From: Gemmataceae bacterium
GTDB taxonomy: Bacteria > Planctomycetota > Planctomycetia > Gemmatales > Gemmataceae
Direction of reading: 5' to 3'
Length of the DNA: 60,705 bases
NCBI GenBank assembly: GCA_025055795.1
Contig: JANWVV010000025.1
Location: 1 to 60,705 of the forward strand
Position 1 is the stretch's first letter. Each line of letters starts with the position of its first letter. This document shows positions 9,946 through 19,213 of the stretch, piece by piece. Below the pieces are notes generated by a model. The model did not search any database. It was not told the DNA's origin and worked only from the letters and a program-made list of their open reading frames with translations. The position numbers and the translations under genes were made by a program.

Positions 9946-10206
9946 CGTGCCCTCCTTGCAACCACGCAGGCCACTGAACCAATCGGCATTCCCATCCCCG
10001 GACGAGCTGCGGCCACTACCTTGTGACACACAGTCCGCATTCCCGACGGCCCGACCCTTCGGACATCAATCTAGCATAAACCCAAAGGCCCTGGCGAGAG
10101 GAATCAGCCTGCTTTTGTCCTGTTGGTACGTTAATTGCAACCCGGACCCTAAAGCAAACGTCCCTTGGGGACGTGCCTTGCTCACCCTTCTGCGCGGATG
10201 CCACAA

Positions 10207-10230
10207 GTTAAATTACTCGTTAAATTACTC
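10207..10230. repeat. Tandem duplication of a 12-base unit
   Basis: Two perfect adjacent copies of GTTAAATTACTC, at 10207-10218 and 10219-10230, lie in the gap between the glycosyltransferase and the esterase. Confidence 0.85.
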
Positions 10231-10311
10231 GGGTTCGATGAAACCCTACCTAAAAATCGACGCCAATCATTTCACTTGCTACTAGCTTCCCAGGGAACAA
10301 CACCCCCCCTC

Positions 10312-10339
10312 TTGACTTCTTTACGTATTGTATTAATAT
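10312..10339 (+). promoter_or_regulatory. Possible sigma-70 promoter
   Basis: TTGACT (10312-10317) and TAATAT (10334-10339) are separated by 16 bases in an AT-rich patch on the plus strand. It would give a leader of about 370 bases before the esterase gene, which is long, so the assignment to that gene is tentative. Confidence 0.3.
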
Positions 10340-10718
10340 GTTCATATAGTGGTCAAGTGAATAAGTAACGAGAATGTTCAGCAGATGCTAGCTTTGGGCC
10401 GATGGCGAAGACCTTACGAAAGTTCCAGGTCTCGAGCAAGAATGGTTACCGCAAGCAAATGCAGCGGAAGGTGTTGAAAAAAACAGGGTTAACTGCAAGA
10501 ACCCATCTTGGTGCCCGTTGAACATAGATGCTTGCGAGGAAACAGATGGTTGCGAGTTGGGGCGGAAGTTGCTGGCAACGAGGATGAGTTTTTTGTGGAA
10601 GGTGCGGTGCGTGTCCGTTATGGTGTCTGGGGGTAACAGTATGGCTTGGGGATCATAAGGTGGTGGGATCGAGCTGGGGGGCGTGACTGCCGTAGGGGTA
10701 AGGAGTGGAGATCAAACG

Positions 10719-11984
10719 ATGTGGCGTTATGGCTGGTGGTTATGGGGAGTATTGGGTATGGTACCAGTAGCATGGCCTGCAGATCTACCGCCGCCAGAGA
10801 GGCTGCCATCACGACCCGAGATGCCCCATCCCCTGGAAATGCTCAATGGCGAGCGGATAACTACCCGGGAGGCCTGGGAAAAACAACGGCGACCGGAGCT
10901 GAAGGCCCTGTTCCAGCATTACATGTACGGCGAATATCCGCCGCGACCCAAGCAAGTTCAGGGGCGTGTGCTGTTCGAGGATCGGCAGTTCCTGGCGGGC
11001 AAAGCCACGCTGCAGGAAGTGGAATTGACCTTCGGCCCGGAAAGCTGGCCTAAAATCTATCTGCTGGTAGCCTGGCCGAATCAGCGGCAGCCAGTGCCCT
11101 GCTTCATCGGATTAAACTTCGGTGGCAACCATCTCCTGGTGGCCCACGAGCAGGTGCGGATTCCGACAGTATGGGTACCAGGGGGCTTTCCCGGTGTGGT
11201 CCAGAACCGGGCTACCGCGGAGGGACGTGGCAAACACGCCCAAGTCTGGCCACTCGAGCAGATACTGGCCCGTGGTTATGCCGTGGCGACGTTTTACTGT
11301 GGCGACATCCAGCCGGACCGGCCCCACGTGGCCGAGGGCATGCGGGCCACCATGCCCCTGCGACCCACTGAAACAGGCCAGGAGACGGCCACCCTCATGT
11401 GGTGGGCCTGGGGAATCCACAACGCCGTCGACTACCTGCTGACACTGCCCCACATCAACGGCAAACGACTGGCAGTGGTGGGCCATTCGCGCCTGGGCAA
11501 AACAGCCCTGCTGGCCGGCGCTTTCGACGAGCGGATCGCCATCATTATTCCGCACCAATCCGGTTGTGGTGGAGCCGCCCCCAGTCGCCACAATAACCCC
11601 AAGGCAGAAACCGTGTCCCGCATCAATATCACTTTCCCCCATTGGTTTTGCGGACGATTCAAATCCTTTGGTGCTGACGTGAGCCGTTTACCCTTCGATC
11701 AGAATTGTCTGGTGGCTCTGTGCGCTCCACGCCCCGTGCTCCTGACCAATGCTGAGGAGGATGAGTGGGCCAACCCGGCGGGCCAGTTCGCTGTGTTACG
11801 GGCGGCAGCCCCGGCCTACGAATTGTACGACGTCGAAAAACCCGTGGTCGCCGACCAGATGCCCCCTGTCAATTCGCTCAGCGCCCAGCGCCTGGGTTAT
11901 TTCCTGCGGCCCGGCAAACACGCGATGACGCCGGCCGACTGGCAAATCTTCATGGACTATTGCGATCGCTGGGGGCGTCCGTGA
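10719..11984 (+). CDS. Glucuronoyl esterase-like alpha/beta hydrolase (CE15 type), secreted
   Basis: A 421-residue protein with a signal peptide (MWRYGWWLWGVLGMVPVAWP) and an alpha/beta-hydrolase domain. The nucleophile elbow is GHSRLGKTAL with S257, followed by the family signature DERIAIIIPHQSGCGGAA. The probable acidic residue lies around NAEEDEWANP and the catalytic histidine in RPGKHAMTP. These features match carbohydrate esterase family 15, which cleaves esters between lignin alcohols and 4-O-methyl-glucuronic acid of xylan. Planctomycetes carry many such paralogues of unproven substrate, so the exact activity is inferred. ATG 10719 has GGAG eight bases upstream; GTG 10683 is also in frame. 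It stands alone but next to a sugar ABC importer in the opposite direction. Confidence 0.85.
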   Translation: MWRYGWWLWGVLGMVPVAWPADLPPPERLPSRPEMPHPLEMLNGERITTREAWEKQRRPELKALFQHYMYGEYPPRPKQVQGRVLFEDRQFLAGKATLQEVELTFGPESWPKIYLLVAWPNQRQPVPCFIGLNFGGNHLLVAHEQVRIPTVWVPGGFPGVVQNRATAEGRGKHAQVWPLEQILARGYAVATFYCGDIQPDRPHVAEGMRATMPLRPTETGQETATLMWWAWGIHNAVDYLLTLPHINGKRLAVVGHSRLGKTALLAGAFDERIAIIIPHQSGCGGAAPSRHNNPKAETVSRINITFPHWFCGRFKSFGADVSRLPFDQNCLVALCAPRPVLLTNAEEDEWANPAGQFAVLRAAAPAYELYDVEKPVVADQMPPVNSLSAQRLGYFLRPGKHAMTPADWQIFMDYCDRWGRP

Positions 11985-12122
11985 ACGAGCGAACCATAGG
12001 GGAGTGCCCAGCAGGCATGCGGTGTTCCCCTGCTGCAGTAGAGTCCAACAAGTTCGGCGGCCGCGGAAGTGCTGGTACGGGCGTCAACGGTTGTCGGTCC
12101 AGGGTGTAATAGTAGTGGGGTT

Positions 12123-13097
12123 TCAGCCCCGTGGGTGCGTACGTCGGCGAATCCACTCGTCGAGCATGGTGCCCACCAGCAAGGTCAGGCCGATCACGGC
12201 GGGGATGACGTCACTTTTGAGACCTCGGAAGCTAACCAGGTTTTCCAGCACCGGTAGGACCATGGCCCCCAGGACCATGCCGGGAGCAGTTCCTTCGCCG
12301 CCTCGCAAACTGCATCCGCCCAGCACGGCTCCCAGGATCGCGTACAGTTCCAGGCCCAAACCACCGCTATCCGACTGCACCGAAGGCATGTCCAGCAGCA
12401 GCAGAACGCCTGCAGCCGCGGCCAGCAGTGAACATAACACGTAAACGATCACGCGGTGGCGCTCGACAGCCACACCCGCGTAACGGGCGGCTTGATCGTT
12501 GTAACCGATGGCATACCAATAGCGGCCGTAGGCAGTGCGATGCAGGACAAACCCGACAAGCACAGCCGTCACCAGCAGTAGGAAGAACTGAGCGGGGAAC
12601 AGTAATTCTCCAGTGGCATCCTTGCCGATGAGCAGGTAGCGGAGTTGCTGCAGCGATTCGACAAATTCCGGATGCTGCTCCACAGCTCGGGTGCGACTGA
12701 CCGTGCCCGCTAGCAAGCGGGCCACACCCCGATAAATGAACATACCGCACAACGTGACCAGAAACGACTGTAACCGCAATTGAGTGATCAGCAGCCCGTT
12801 GATCAGACCGACGGTCAGGCCGAAGGCCAGGGTCAGGGCCACGGCTGCTGCAGGCGGTACCCCCCGTTCCATCAGAACGCCGAACAGAACGGCGGCACAA
12901 CCGCAAACCGAACCGATGGACAGGTCGATCCCGCCGACGATAATGACTAGGGCCGCCCCTATGGTAATCAATCCATAGCGCCCCTGAATGTTGGCTACGT
13001 CCATCAGGTTGTCTAGTCGACCTGCCGACGGATTAGACAGGATCAAGGCAGCGTACAAGACGGTCAGCAGGCCCAGGACCCCCAAAATGCGCGACAT
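12123..13097 (-). CDS. Ribose-type sugar ABC transporter permease
   Basis: The membrane subunit of a CUT2-class importer, of 324 residues with eight to ten hydrophobic segments. It has the RbsC-like signatures GLITIGAALVIIVGGIDLSIGSV and GGEGTAPGMVLGAM, the latter in the cytoplasmic loop that contacts the ATPase. ATG 13097 (MSRILGVLG) is preceded by a G-rich GAGGGGGG and places the first membrane segment at the N terminus; the frame extends to 13166 with a polar stretch less likely to be translated. It is the last gene of the minus-strand order binding protein, ATPase, permease. Only one permease gene is present, so it would act as a homodimer. The transported sugar cannot be read from this subunit. 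Confidence 0.9.
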   Translation of the reverse strand: MSRILGVLGLLTVLYAALILSNPSAGRLDNLMDVANIQGRYGLITIGAALVIIVGGIDLSIGSVCGCAAVLFGVLMERGVPPAAAVALTLAFGLTVGLINGLLITQLRLQSFLVTLCGMFIYRGVARLLAGTVSRTRAVEQHPEFVESLQQLRYLLIGKDATGELLFPAQFFLLLVTAVLVGFVLHRTAYGRYWYAIGYNDQAARYAGVAVERHRVIVYVLCSLLAAAAGVLLLLDMPSVQSDSGGLGLELYAILGAVLGGCSLRGGEGTAPGMVLGAMVLPVLENLVSFRGLKSDVIPAVIGLTLLVGTMLDEWIRRRTHPRG

Positions 13098-13258
13098 AAC
13101 AAGCGGTTCCCCCCTCTGCAGATATTTGCATTTGGTACAGATCAGTGGATGATACCGGCTATTCATTAGCGAGTCAGACCGACTCTGCCCGACGCTGGAT
13201 GGAGTTCAGGATGCTGACACCAGCAGCCGCTGGCCAGCGTAGGGAACGCCTTGGCGTT

Positions 13259-14845
13259 TCAACCGGCAGCGTCCGCTTGTCCATCTGGTCTCCACCGGGG
13301 TAGAGTGGCCGGGTGACGGTCGCCCGCTGGTGGTGTTCGTCCCCCCGTGGCCAGGTGCATGACTGCTTCTTCCGACAGGTGTTCCCGATCGAGTTCTCCG
13401 ACGATGCGCCCCTCGTGCATAACTACCACCCGATCAGCCATGCCCAGCAGTTCTTCCATGTCGCTGGTGATCATCCAGATGGCAGCTCCCTGGCCGGCCA
13501 GTTCGTCGATCAGGGCGTAGATCTCAGCCTTGGCACCGACGTCGACGCCCCGGGTCGGCTCGTCCAGAATCAGCACGCGTGGCCGGCCAGCCAGCCATTT
13601 GCCATACACCACTTTCTGCTGATTGCCCCCTGACAGCAACGCCACCAATTGCTCAGGCGATGGGGTTCGGATACGCAGCCGCTCGATCCAGTGCTGTTGC
13701 CAGCGGCGTTCCTGACGCCGCGAAATACCATACCATCGGCTCAACAGCCGCAAGTTAGGCAGGCTCAGGTTGAAGCCGACGCTAGCGTCCAGCACCAGGC
13801 CATGCCGCCGGCGATCTTCTGGCACCAGCACCATGCCGGCTGCGATGGCCTGGCGCGGATGACGGATACGCAAGGGCCGATGGTCCAGCCACACCTGGCC
13901 ATCCCGCCAGGGACGCACGCCGAAGACCGCCTCGGCCAGTTCGGTGCGTCCAGCGCCGACCAGTCCGGCCATACCCAGCACCTCGCCGGCACGCACCTCC
14001 AGCGAAGCCGGCTGGTCCGGTCCACCCTGGTAGCGGAACTGTTCCAAACGCAGCACCACCGGACCACCCCGACCTGATCGGTGCTGACGTGGATAATACT
14101 GTTTCAGGTCCCGACCTACCATCAGACGGACCATGTTATCGTGGGTGATTTGCGTGCCGCACAACTCGCCAGCAAGGCGGCCATCCCGTAGAACCACCAC
14201 CCGGTCGGCACACCGCTGGACTTCCGCCAGACGATGAGAAATGTACAAAACAGACACGCCCGCCCGCCGGACCGCCGCGATCACCTCGTAGAGCCGCTCC
14301 GTCTCTTTATGACTGAGGCTGGAAGTAGGTTCGTCCATAATCAGCACCCGCACCTGCAGCGATAGGGCCCGGGCGATCTCCACCAGTTGCTTTTCTCCTG
14401 GGGAAAGGTGCTCGACCCGCCAGAACAACCGGTCCGGCGTCAGCCCCACCTGTTGCAACAGCAGAGCCGCCTGACGCCGCATGGCGGCACCATCCAGCCA
14501 GCGGAGCCAACCGCCGCGGGTCATTTCCCGTCCCAGAAACACGTTATCCCGTACCGACAGGTTCTCGGCCAGATTCAGCTCCTGGTGGATCAGGCTGATA
14601 CCCGCCGCCATGGCCGCCGCCGGTGTGGGCAGACGAACCGATCGACCATCCAGCCGGATCTCGCCGGCGTCGGGCTGGTACAGACCGGCAATGATCTTCA
14701 TCAAGGTCGATTTGCCTGCACCGTTCTCGCCGACTACGGCTAGTACCTCGCCGGGCGCCACCCGCAGACTGACACCATCCAGGGCAAGCACACCTGGAAA
14801 CTGCTTGCGAATGCCAATGACTTCCAAACGCGGAACGCCACTCAT
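13259..14845 (-). CDS. Sugar ABC transporter ATP-binding protein (two ABC domains, RbsA/MglA type)
   Basis: The ATPase of the CUT2 importer, 528 residues with two tandem nucleotide-binding domains. The first has a complete Walker A (GENGAGKSTLM), the signature LSPGEKQLVEIARAL and Walker B VLIMDEPTSSL. The second has the degenerate A loop GLVGAGRTEL usual in this family, with LSGGNQQKVVYGKW and VLILDEPTRGVDVG. ATG 14845 (MSGVPRLEVIGI) starts exactly at the first domain; the open frame runs on to 14911. A proline-rich tail of about 25 residues extends past the normal end. The gap to the permease is 161 bases and to the binding protein 250 bases. Confidence 0.92.
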   Translation of the reverse strand: MSGVPRLEVIGIRKQFPGVLALDGVSLRVAPGEVLAVVGENGAGKSTLMKIIAGLYQPDAGEIRLDGRSVRLPTPAAAMAAGISLIHQELNLAENLSVRDNVFLGREMTRGGWLRWLDGAAMRRQAALLLQQVGLTPDRLFWRVEHLSPGEKQLVEIARALSLQVRVLIMDEPTSSLSHKETERLYEVIAAVRRAGVSVLYISHRLAEVQRCADRVVVLRDGRLAGELCGTQITHDNMVRLMVGRDLKQYYPRQHRSGRGGPVVLRLEQFRYQGGPDQPASLEVRAGEVLGMAGLVGAGRTELAEAVFGVRPWRDGQVWLDHRPLRIRHPRQAIAAGMVLVPEDRRRHGLVLDASVGFNLSLPNLRLLSRWYGISRRQERRWQQHWIERLRIRTPSPEQLVALLSGGNQQKVVYGKWLAGRPRVLILDEPTRGVDVGAKAEIYALIDELAGQGAAIWMITSDMEELLGMADRVVVMHEGRIVGELDREHLSEEAVMHLATGGRTPPAGDRHPATLPRWRPDGQADAAG

Positions 14846-15095
14846 GACTCGCAGATCGTCCGACTGAAGACAAAAATTCGGTTGCAGGCACAAACCACCG
14901 GTCTGTTCCACCCTCTGCAGTTGCCGAGCGGGCTGATAGCGGAAATTCTGACATCAGCCTATCTATATGGACGACTGGGCAAAGAACACGCCCTAGTGCA
15001 ACGGACCTGCCGACGATGAGGCTAAACCAGGAGCGTTGCTTACAAAACAAGCAGGCTCGACCCTGATACTGACGGCGGAAAGGTGGAAACTTAGT

Positions 15096-16190
15096 TTATT
15101 TGCGCACGGAGGCGATATCGGCCCGCAGACGAGCCTCGAAGTCCTTGACCGGCAGGTTTTTAATGGTCAGGGTGCCCCGGGGCGTTTGGACCAGTTCGTC
15201 CGGTCCGCCGTCCTTGGTGACGATGCGGTAGGGGATGGGTTCAGTCACCAGCTTGGAGTGGTCGCCCCGGGCATAGGCGGCCAGAGCTGCCACGGACTGA
15301 TAGCCGTACTGGAACGGATCCTGCACCACGGTGGCGCGGATCTCTCCCTGAGCGATGGCCCGCAAAGTTTCCCAATCCTCATCAAAGCCGATGATGGTCA
15401 GCTCCTTGTGCATGGAACGGGAGCGGGCCGCATCCAGAATGGCGGGGGGATTGTAGGCGTACAGTCCGACGGCACACAGGTTGGGCAACCCTTTGAGGCG
15501 GGCCAGCACCCGCGAGGCCAAAGGCTGGGCGTTGTCCGGATTGTTGTCCTCCTTGGCTTCACCATCGACCAGGTAGAACTGTCCAAAACGTCGCACCCGG
15601 ATCTCGGGTCGCAACGGGTGGGCCATTTCCTCGCCAGCGGCGTCCTTCTCTCCGGCCAGTTCGTCGAGCACCCCCTGGGTACGCGCTTTGCCATTGGCCG
15701 ATTTGGTGCTGCCGATGAACAATGCTAGCGTTCCCCCTTGCGGCAGAGCTTGCTTGAGCAACCGCCCGACAGCTTTGCCTGCTTCGTAGTTATCGATGCC
15801 GATGTAACAGAGCCGACCAGACCCTTCGGCATCGTTGTCCATGGTGATCAATGGGACCTTTTTGGCGATGCGGGCCAGGTCCTCCGTCTGCGCCTTCGGA
15901 TCGATAACGCTCACGGCGATGCCATGAATCCCTTGCTTGACCCAGGCTTCGATGATGGGCATCTGGACCGAGGCATCGAAGGCCTTTTCCGGCTCGCGGA
16001 ACTGCAGGTCGACGTCAAAATCCTGGGCCGCCTTGGTTGCCCCGGCCTCGCAAATCCGCCAGAAGTCCGCCACGCAATTGGTGACCACCCCGATGGTGAT
16101 CCGGCTGGTCCGCCGGCCATCGCAGGCCGGTAGCGCCGCGGCAACCAGAGCGACAAGGACCAGGATCACACCCCGCAATGCAGCATTCAT
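15096..16190 (-). CDS. Sugar-binding lipoprotein of the CUT2 ABC importer (RbsB type)
   Basis: A periplasmic-binding-protein-like domain of 364 residues that would deliver sugar to the permease. The N terminus is a lipoprotein signal (VALVAAALPAC) with the lipid-bearing Cys at residue 23. The mature domain starts ITIGVVTNCVADFW and contains the typical hinge-strand motifs GIHGIAVSVIDP, VPLITMDNDAEGSGRLCYIGIDNYEAG and TIIGFDEDWETL. ATG 16190 is preceded by AAGG; the frame extends to 16265 without a start signal. It is first in the operon. Family members bind ribose, xylose, galactose, autoinducer-2 or inositol; the ligand here cannot be decided. Confidence 0.9.
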   Translation of the reverse strand: MNAALRGVILVLVALVAAALPACDGRRTSRITIGVVTNCVADFWRICEAGATKAAQDFDVDLQFREPEKAFDASVQMPIIEAWVKQGIHGIAVSVIDPKAQTEDLARIAKKVPLITMDNDAEGSGRLCYIGIDNYEAGKAVGRLLKQALPQGGTLALFIGSTKSANGKARTQGVLDELAGEKDAAGEEMAHPLRPEIRVRRFGQFYLVDGEAKEDNNPDNAQPLASRVLARLKGLPNLCAVGLYAYNPPAILDAARSRSMHKELTIIGFDEDWETLRAIAQGEIRATVVQDPFQYGYQSVAALAAYARGDHSKLVTEPIPYRIVTKDGGPDELVQTPRGTLTIKNLPVKDFEARLRADIASVRK

Positions 16191-16507
16191 GGATCTACCT
16201 TGTTCCGAACGGAAGGGGATACAAGCGCCTCCAGTGGAGGCCGAGCCGTCGCCTCTCCTGTGCAAACTACCCGCTGCCCCGCAAATGGCAAGCGCATCTT
16301 CGAATTACCTGTGAGTGTATGCCGTCACGGCCATCCCAGCATGCCAAGCGGGACCGATCAGACGCTAAGGCGTCCTTGTCGTGTGTCGAATCAAAAAAGT
16401 GGCGATAACACGGCTAGGAAACAGGCGTTAGGCGTGTTGACACACGCCCGCATCAGATCAGAGCAGTCGGGGTGGTTTGATGGCCAGTTGATGTCTATCG
16501 GCGTGCC
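16191..16507. other. Gap between the sugar importer and comEC
   Basis: This 317-base stretch lies upstream of the importer operon and downstream of comEC, both on the minus strand. It holds the hairpin at 16431-16448 and probably the importer promoter, but no operator-like palindrome stands out near the gene start. Confidence 0.35.
16431..16448 (-). terminator. Hairpin downstream of comEC
   Basis: GGCGTGT and ACACGCC form a perfect seven-base stem around a four-base loop, 60 bases after the comEC stop codon on the minus strand. It lacks a T run on that strand, so termination is only a possibility. Confidence 0.35.
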
Positions 16508-19093
16508 TTACGAGCCGGAGCGGGGCACTTGTCGGACCGAAGGTAATGCCGGTCGGGCGACCACCATCTTTTCACCCGTGCGAAATGCCTCAGCGGTCAC
16601 TCCGCTGGTGTGGAGGCGTACGGTGATGGCACCTCGACGGGCGGTATCCCAGACGACCGCATGAGGGTAGGCCGCCCGTAAATGATCCGTCGGCTGGGCC
16701 CGCTGGCAGGATACCACCAGCCGGGGCTGGGCCCAACGGGCCAGCGGTGCAGCGGGGGCCCAGTCCCCCTCAATGGGTAACGCTGCATTGGCTGTTTTGC
16801 CCCCGTGGTGCGGTGCCATCAGAACAGCCACCGGACCCACCGACCAACGCTGGACCAACTCCTGGCCTATCCCTTCCAGATCGCCGGTTAAAACCACCTG
16901 CTGCTGGGCATAGCGGACCAGCAGGACCAGACTACGCGTGTTTTCCGAACCCGGGGGTCCCTGCAACGGAGGGTGCAGCACCTGGAATGTGACCGCTCCG
17001 GCCTGGAACCAGTCACCCGCTGCCACAATCCGCACGGGAATGCCCCGCCGCTCCACGGCTTCCAGGACGTAATGCACGCCGGCCGTATGCCGATCAGCAA
17101 ACGTCGGGGTCCAACTAATCTGGCCAACGGCAAACATCGACAACAGATCCGGCAAACCGTTGAAATGATCCATGTCGGCGTGTGACAGGAATATTTCGTC
17201 GATGCGGCGAATGCCCCGGTGCCACAGATACGGGGCCACAATGCGGGCCGTTATGTCCGGGCCGCTCATACTGCCGATGTCATACAGGATGACCCGTCCA
17301 TCGGGAGTTTCCAGCACGGCACAGCCGCCATGGCCGACGGCCAGGAAGGTAACCCGGAGTTCGTCGCTCGTTGGTGGAACCGTGGCACTGGCCAACCCCA
17401 GCATCGTCCAGGCGCAGAGGGCAGCCAGGCAACGGGATAGATATCCCCGAGGTGCCACAACCACGGTCACTAGCAGCAGATAGTAACCGGTCAGCCACAG
17501 CAAGCCAGGAGCCGGAGCATAAGTCACGCCGATCTGCCAGCCGTCGGCCACGTGCACCAGCCCGGAGGTGGCCGCCAGGGCGTATTCCGTTACCACTGCC
17601 GGTCCCCAAGCGGCCCACGCGCCCGCTACTGAAGCCAGCATCGTCACAAAACCACTTAGCAACGCCACCGACGACGTGAGCATCACCGGTGGACCGAGCA
17701 GGATTCCTACCGGTGAAAGGATGTTTTTCCAGTATAAGACCAATGGAGCCAGCGCAACAAACATCATCAGGGATAGCAGATAGGCCCGCACCACAGCAGC
17801 GATCACCCAACCAATCCCGCGGTAGAAAGGGTGACTCGCCTGCAGGCGTAGTTGCTCCAGTGGCGAAACAGGGGACGGAACCAGCCAGCGTCCACCGGCC
17901 CAGATGAGCATGAATACCGAAAGAAAAGACAATTGACAGCCCACGGTGAACAAGTCCGTGGGTTTGTGGATCAAAACGATTAGCCAGGCCAGGGCAAAGG
18001 TGTTGGCCAGGCACAGGGGTCGGCGCACCAATAGGGCCAGGCAAGCGGCACAGACCATGGCAGCGGCCCGCACCGTAGCAGCCCGGGCACCGGTCAGACT
18101 GGCATACCCCACAATCAGGCCAGCGACCATCAGGGCCGCCCCGCGTCGCGACAACCCTATGGCCCGGACCAGCACCCAGATAAACGAAGCCAGTACGGTC
18201 AAGTGAAAGCCGGAAATCGCTAGTACGTGCACGACGCCAGTACGGACATAGGCTTGCCATTCCGTGCGTTCCAGTGCCGCTGTATCGCCCAGCAGTAAAG
18301 CCGCTGCCAGACCAGCGGTACGTCCGGAAAGATGCCGCCGTAAGACTTCTTCACCCCAGCACTGGATCGCACCCATCACCCCAGGCCAACTGCTCCACCG
18401 CCCGCAGGCCCATCGGGTTACCGTCGCCGCGGAGTGACGCACCCGCATAACGGCCGTGATCCGTTCGTCCCGCCAAAGTGCACGTAAATCGAGCTGTCCG
18501 GGATTGTCTGGCAGGGGAGGTCGACTAAGCTGCCCCAAGATTTCGACTGCATCCCCTGCGTGAATGTCCTGCAAAAGGCCTTCCACCGTCACACGCAGTC
18601 GGCCGCTGGCAGCTGTCCAGCCTGCGCTGGTTTCGACACTGGCCACCTCCAGCAGAAGGGTCGTTACGGGCAACGGCGGCATATGGCGTAACGGTGACGG
18701 TGTGGCTTCCTGCACGGCCGGCTCCACAACGACCCAGCCCCGCAGACGACGTGGTTGAAACGACTCGTCGGCAAACACGCTGATATCGTCGGCAGCGTAA
18801 ACTTCGCGATACTGGTAGTGCCAGGCTGCCGCCAGACCGGCGGTGGCCAGCCACAAGCCGGCGGGTGACAGCCGGCGGCCACGCTCCCGTCGGCGTATGA
18901 CCCACCAGCTAATCAGTCCGACGACAACGGCCCCCCAGTACCACGGAGGGGGTACCGCCCCGAAGCGGGCTACGGCCGCACCCACCGTGGCAAACACCGC
19001 CACTGGTAGCAGCGGGGCCCGGCTCCATTCCTGCCAGACTTCCTGACAGTTTGCCTCACGCCGCCCATCCTCAGCTCTTCCAACCCCCGACAT
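16508..19093 (-). CDS. comEC: ComEC/Rec2 DNA uptake channel protein
   Basis: An 861-residue inner-membrane protein expected to carry single-stranded DNA across the membrane during natural transformation. In order it shows two or three N-terminal membrane segments, a soluble OB-like DUF4131 region (about 90-200), the competence domain with many membrane spans (VHVLAISGFHLTVLASF, GARAATVRAAAMV), and a C-terminal metallo-beta-lactamase-like domain with the metal motif SHADMDHFNG near residue 638 and a second site in MAPHHGGKTA. The MBL histidines and aspartates are intact. No other competence gene is nearby. ATG 19093 is the first start in the frame and reads directly into the domain structure. 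Confidence 0.92.
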   Translation of the reverse strand: MSGVGRAEDGRREANCQEVWQEWSRAPLLPVAVFATVGAAVARFGAVPPPWYWGAVVVGLISWWVIRRRERGRRLSPAGLWLATAGLAAAWHYQYREVYAADDISVFADESFQPRRLRGWVVVEPAVQEATPSPLRHMPPLPVTTLLLEVASVETSAGWTAASGRLRVTVEGLLQDIHAGDAVEILGQLSRPPLPDNPGQLDLRALWRDERITAVMRVRHSAATVTRWACGRWSSWPGVMGAIQCWGEEVLRRHLSGRTAGLAAALLLGDTAALERTEWQAYVRTGVVHVLAISGFHLTVLASFIWVLVRAIGLSRRGAALMVAGLIVGYASLTGARAATVRAAAMVCAACLALLVRRPLCLANTFALAWLIVLIHKPTDLFTVGCQLSFLSVFMLIWAGGRWLVPSPVSPLEQLRLQASHPFYRGIGWVIAAVVRAYLLSLMMFVALAPLVLYWKNILSPVGILLGPPVMLTSSVALLSGFVTMLASVAGAWAAWGPAVVTEYALAATSGLVHVADGWQIGVTYAPAPGLLWLTGYYLLLVTVVVAPRGYLSRCLAALCAWTMLGLASATVPPTSDELRVTFLAVGHGGCAVLETPDGRVILYDIGSMSGPDITARIVAPYLWHRGIRRIDEIFLSHADMDHFNGLPDLLSMFAVGQISWTPTFADRHTAGVHYVLEAVERRGIPVRIVAAGDWFQAGAVTFQVLHPPLQGPPGSENTRSLVLLVRYAQQQVVLTGDLEGIGQELVQRWSVGPVAVLMAPHHGGKTANAALPIEGDWAPAAPLARWAQPRLVVSCQRAQPTDHLRAAYPHAVVWDTARRGAITVRLHTSGVTAEAFRTGEKMVVARPALPSVRQVPRSGS

Positions 19094-19213
19094 GCTGGAT
19101 ATGCTAACGGCAGGAATATCCCCCTACAATGAAATTCACCTCCCTGGGGCACAGCACACCTTGGGACGGTAATCCACGACAGGACCACCAGGCGTGTACG
19201 GATCGGACGAACT

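Larger units (their letters stand above)
9946..10718. other. Long divergent intergenic region
   Basis: About 770 bases separate the minus-strand glycosyltransferase from the plus-strand esterase. The stretch holds a 12-base tandem duplication at 10207-10230 and an AT-richer patch around 10310-10360 with a possible promoter. No credible gene or structured RNA is evident. Confidence 0.4.

Noticed and set aside
10225..10250. A T-arm-like GGGTTCGATGAAACCC that suggested a tRNA
   Set aside because: The loop is too long for a T-loop and no acceptor, D or anticodon arm can be folded around it.
13248..13261. A short palindrome (AACGCC/GGCGTT) at the end of the sugar ABC ATPase gene, considered as a terminator
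   Set aside because: The loop would be only two bases, it overlaps the stop codon, and no T run follows.
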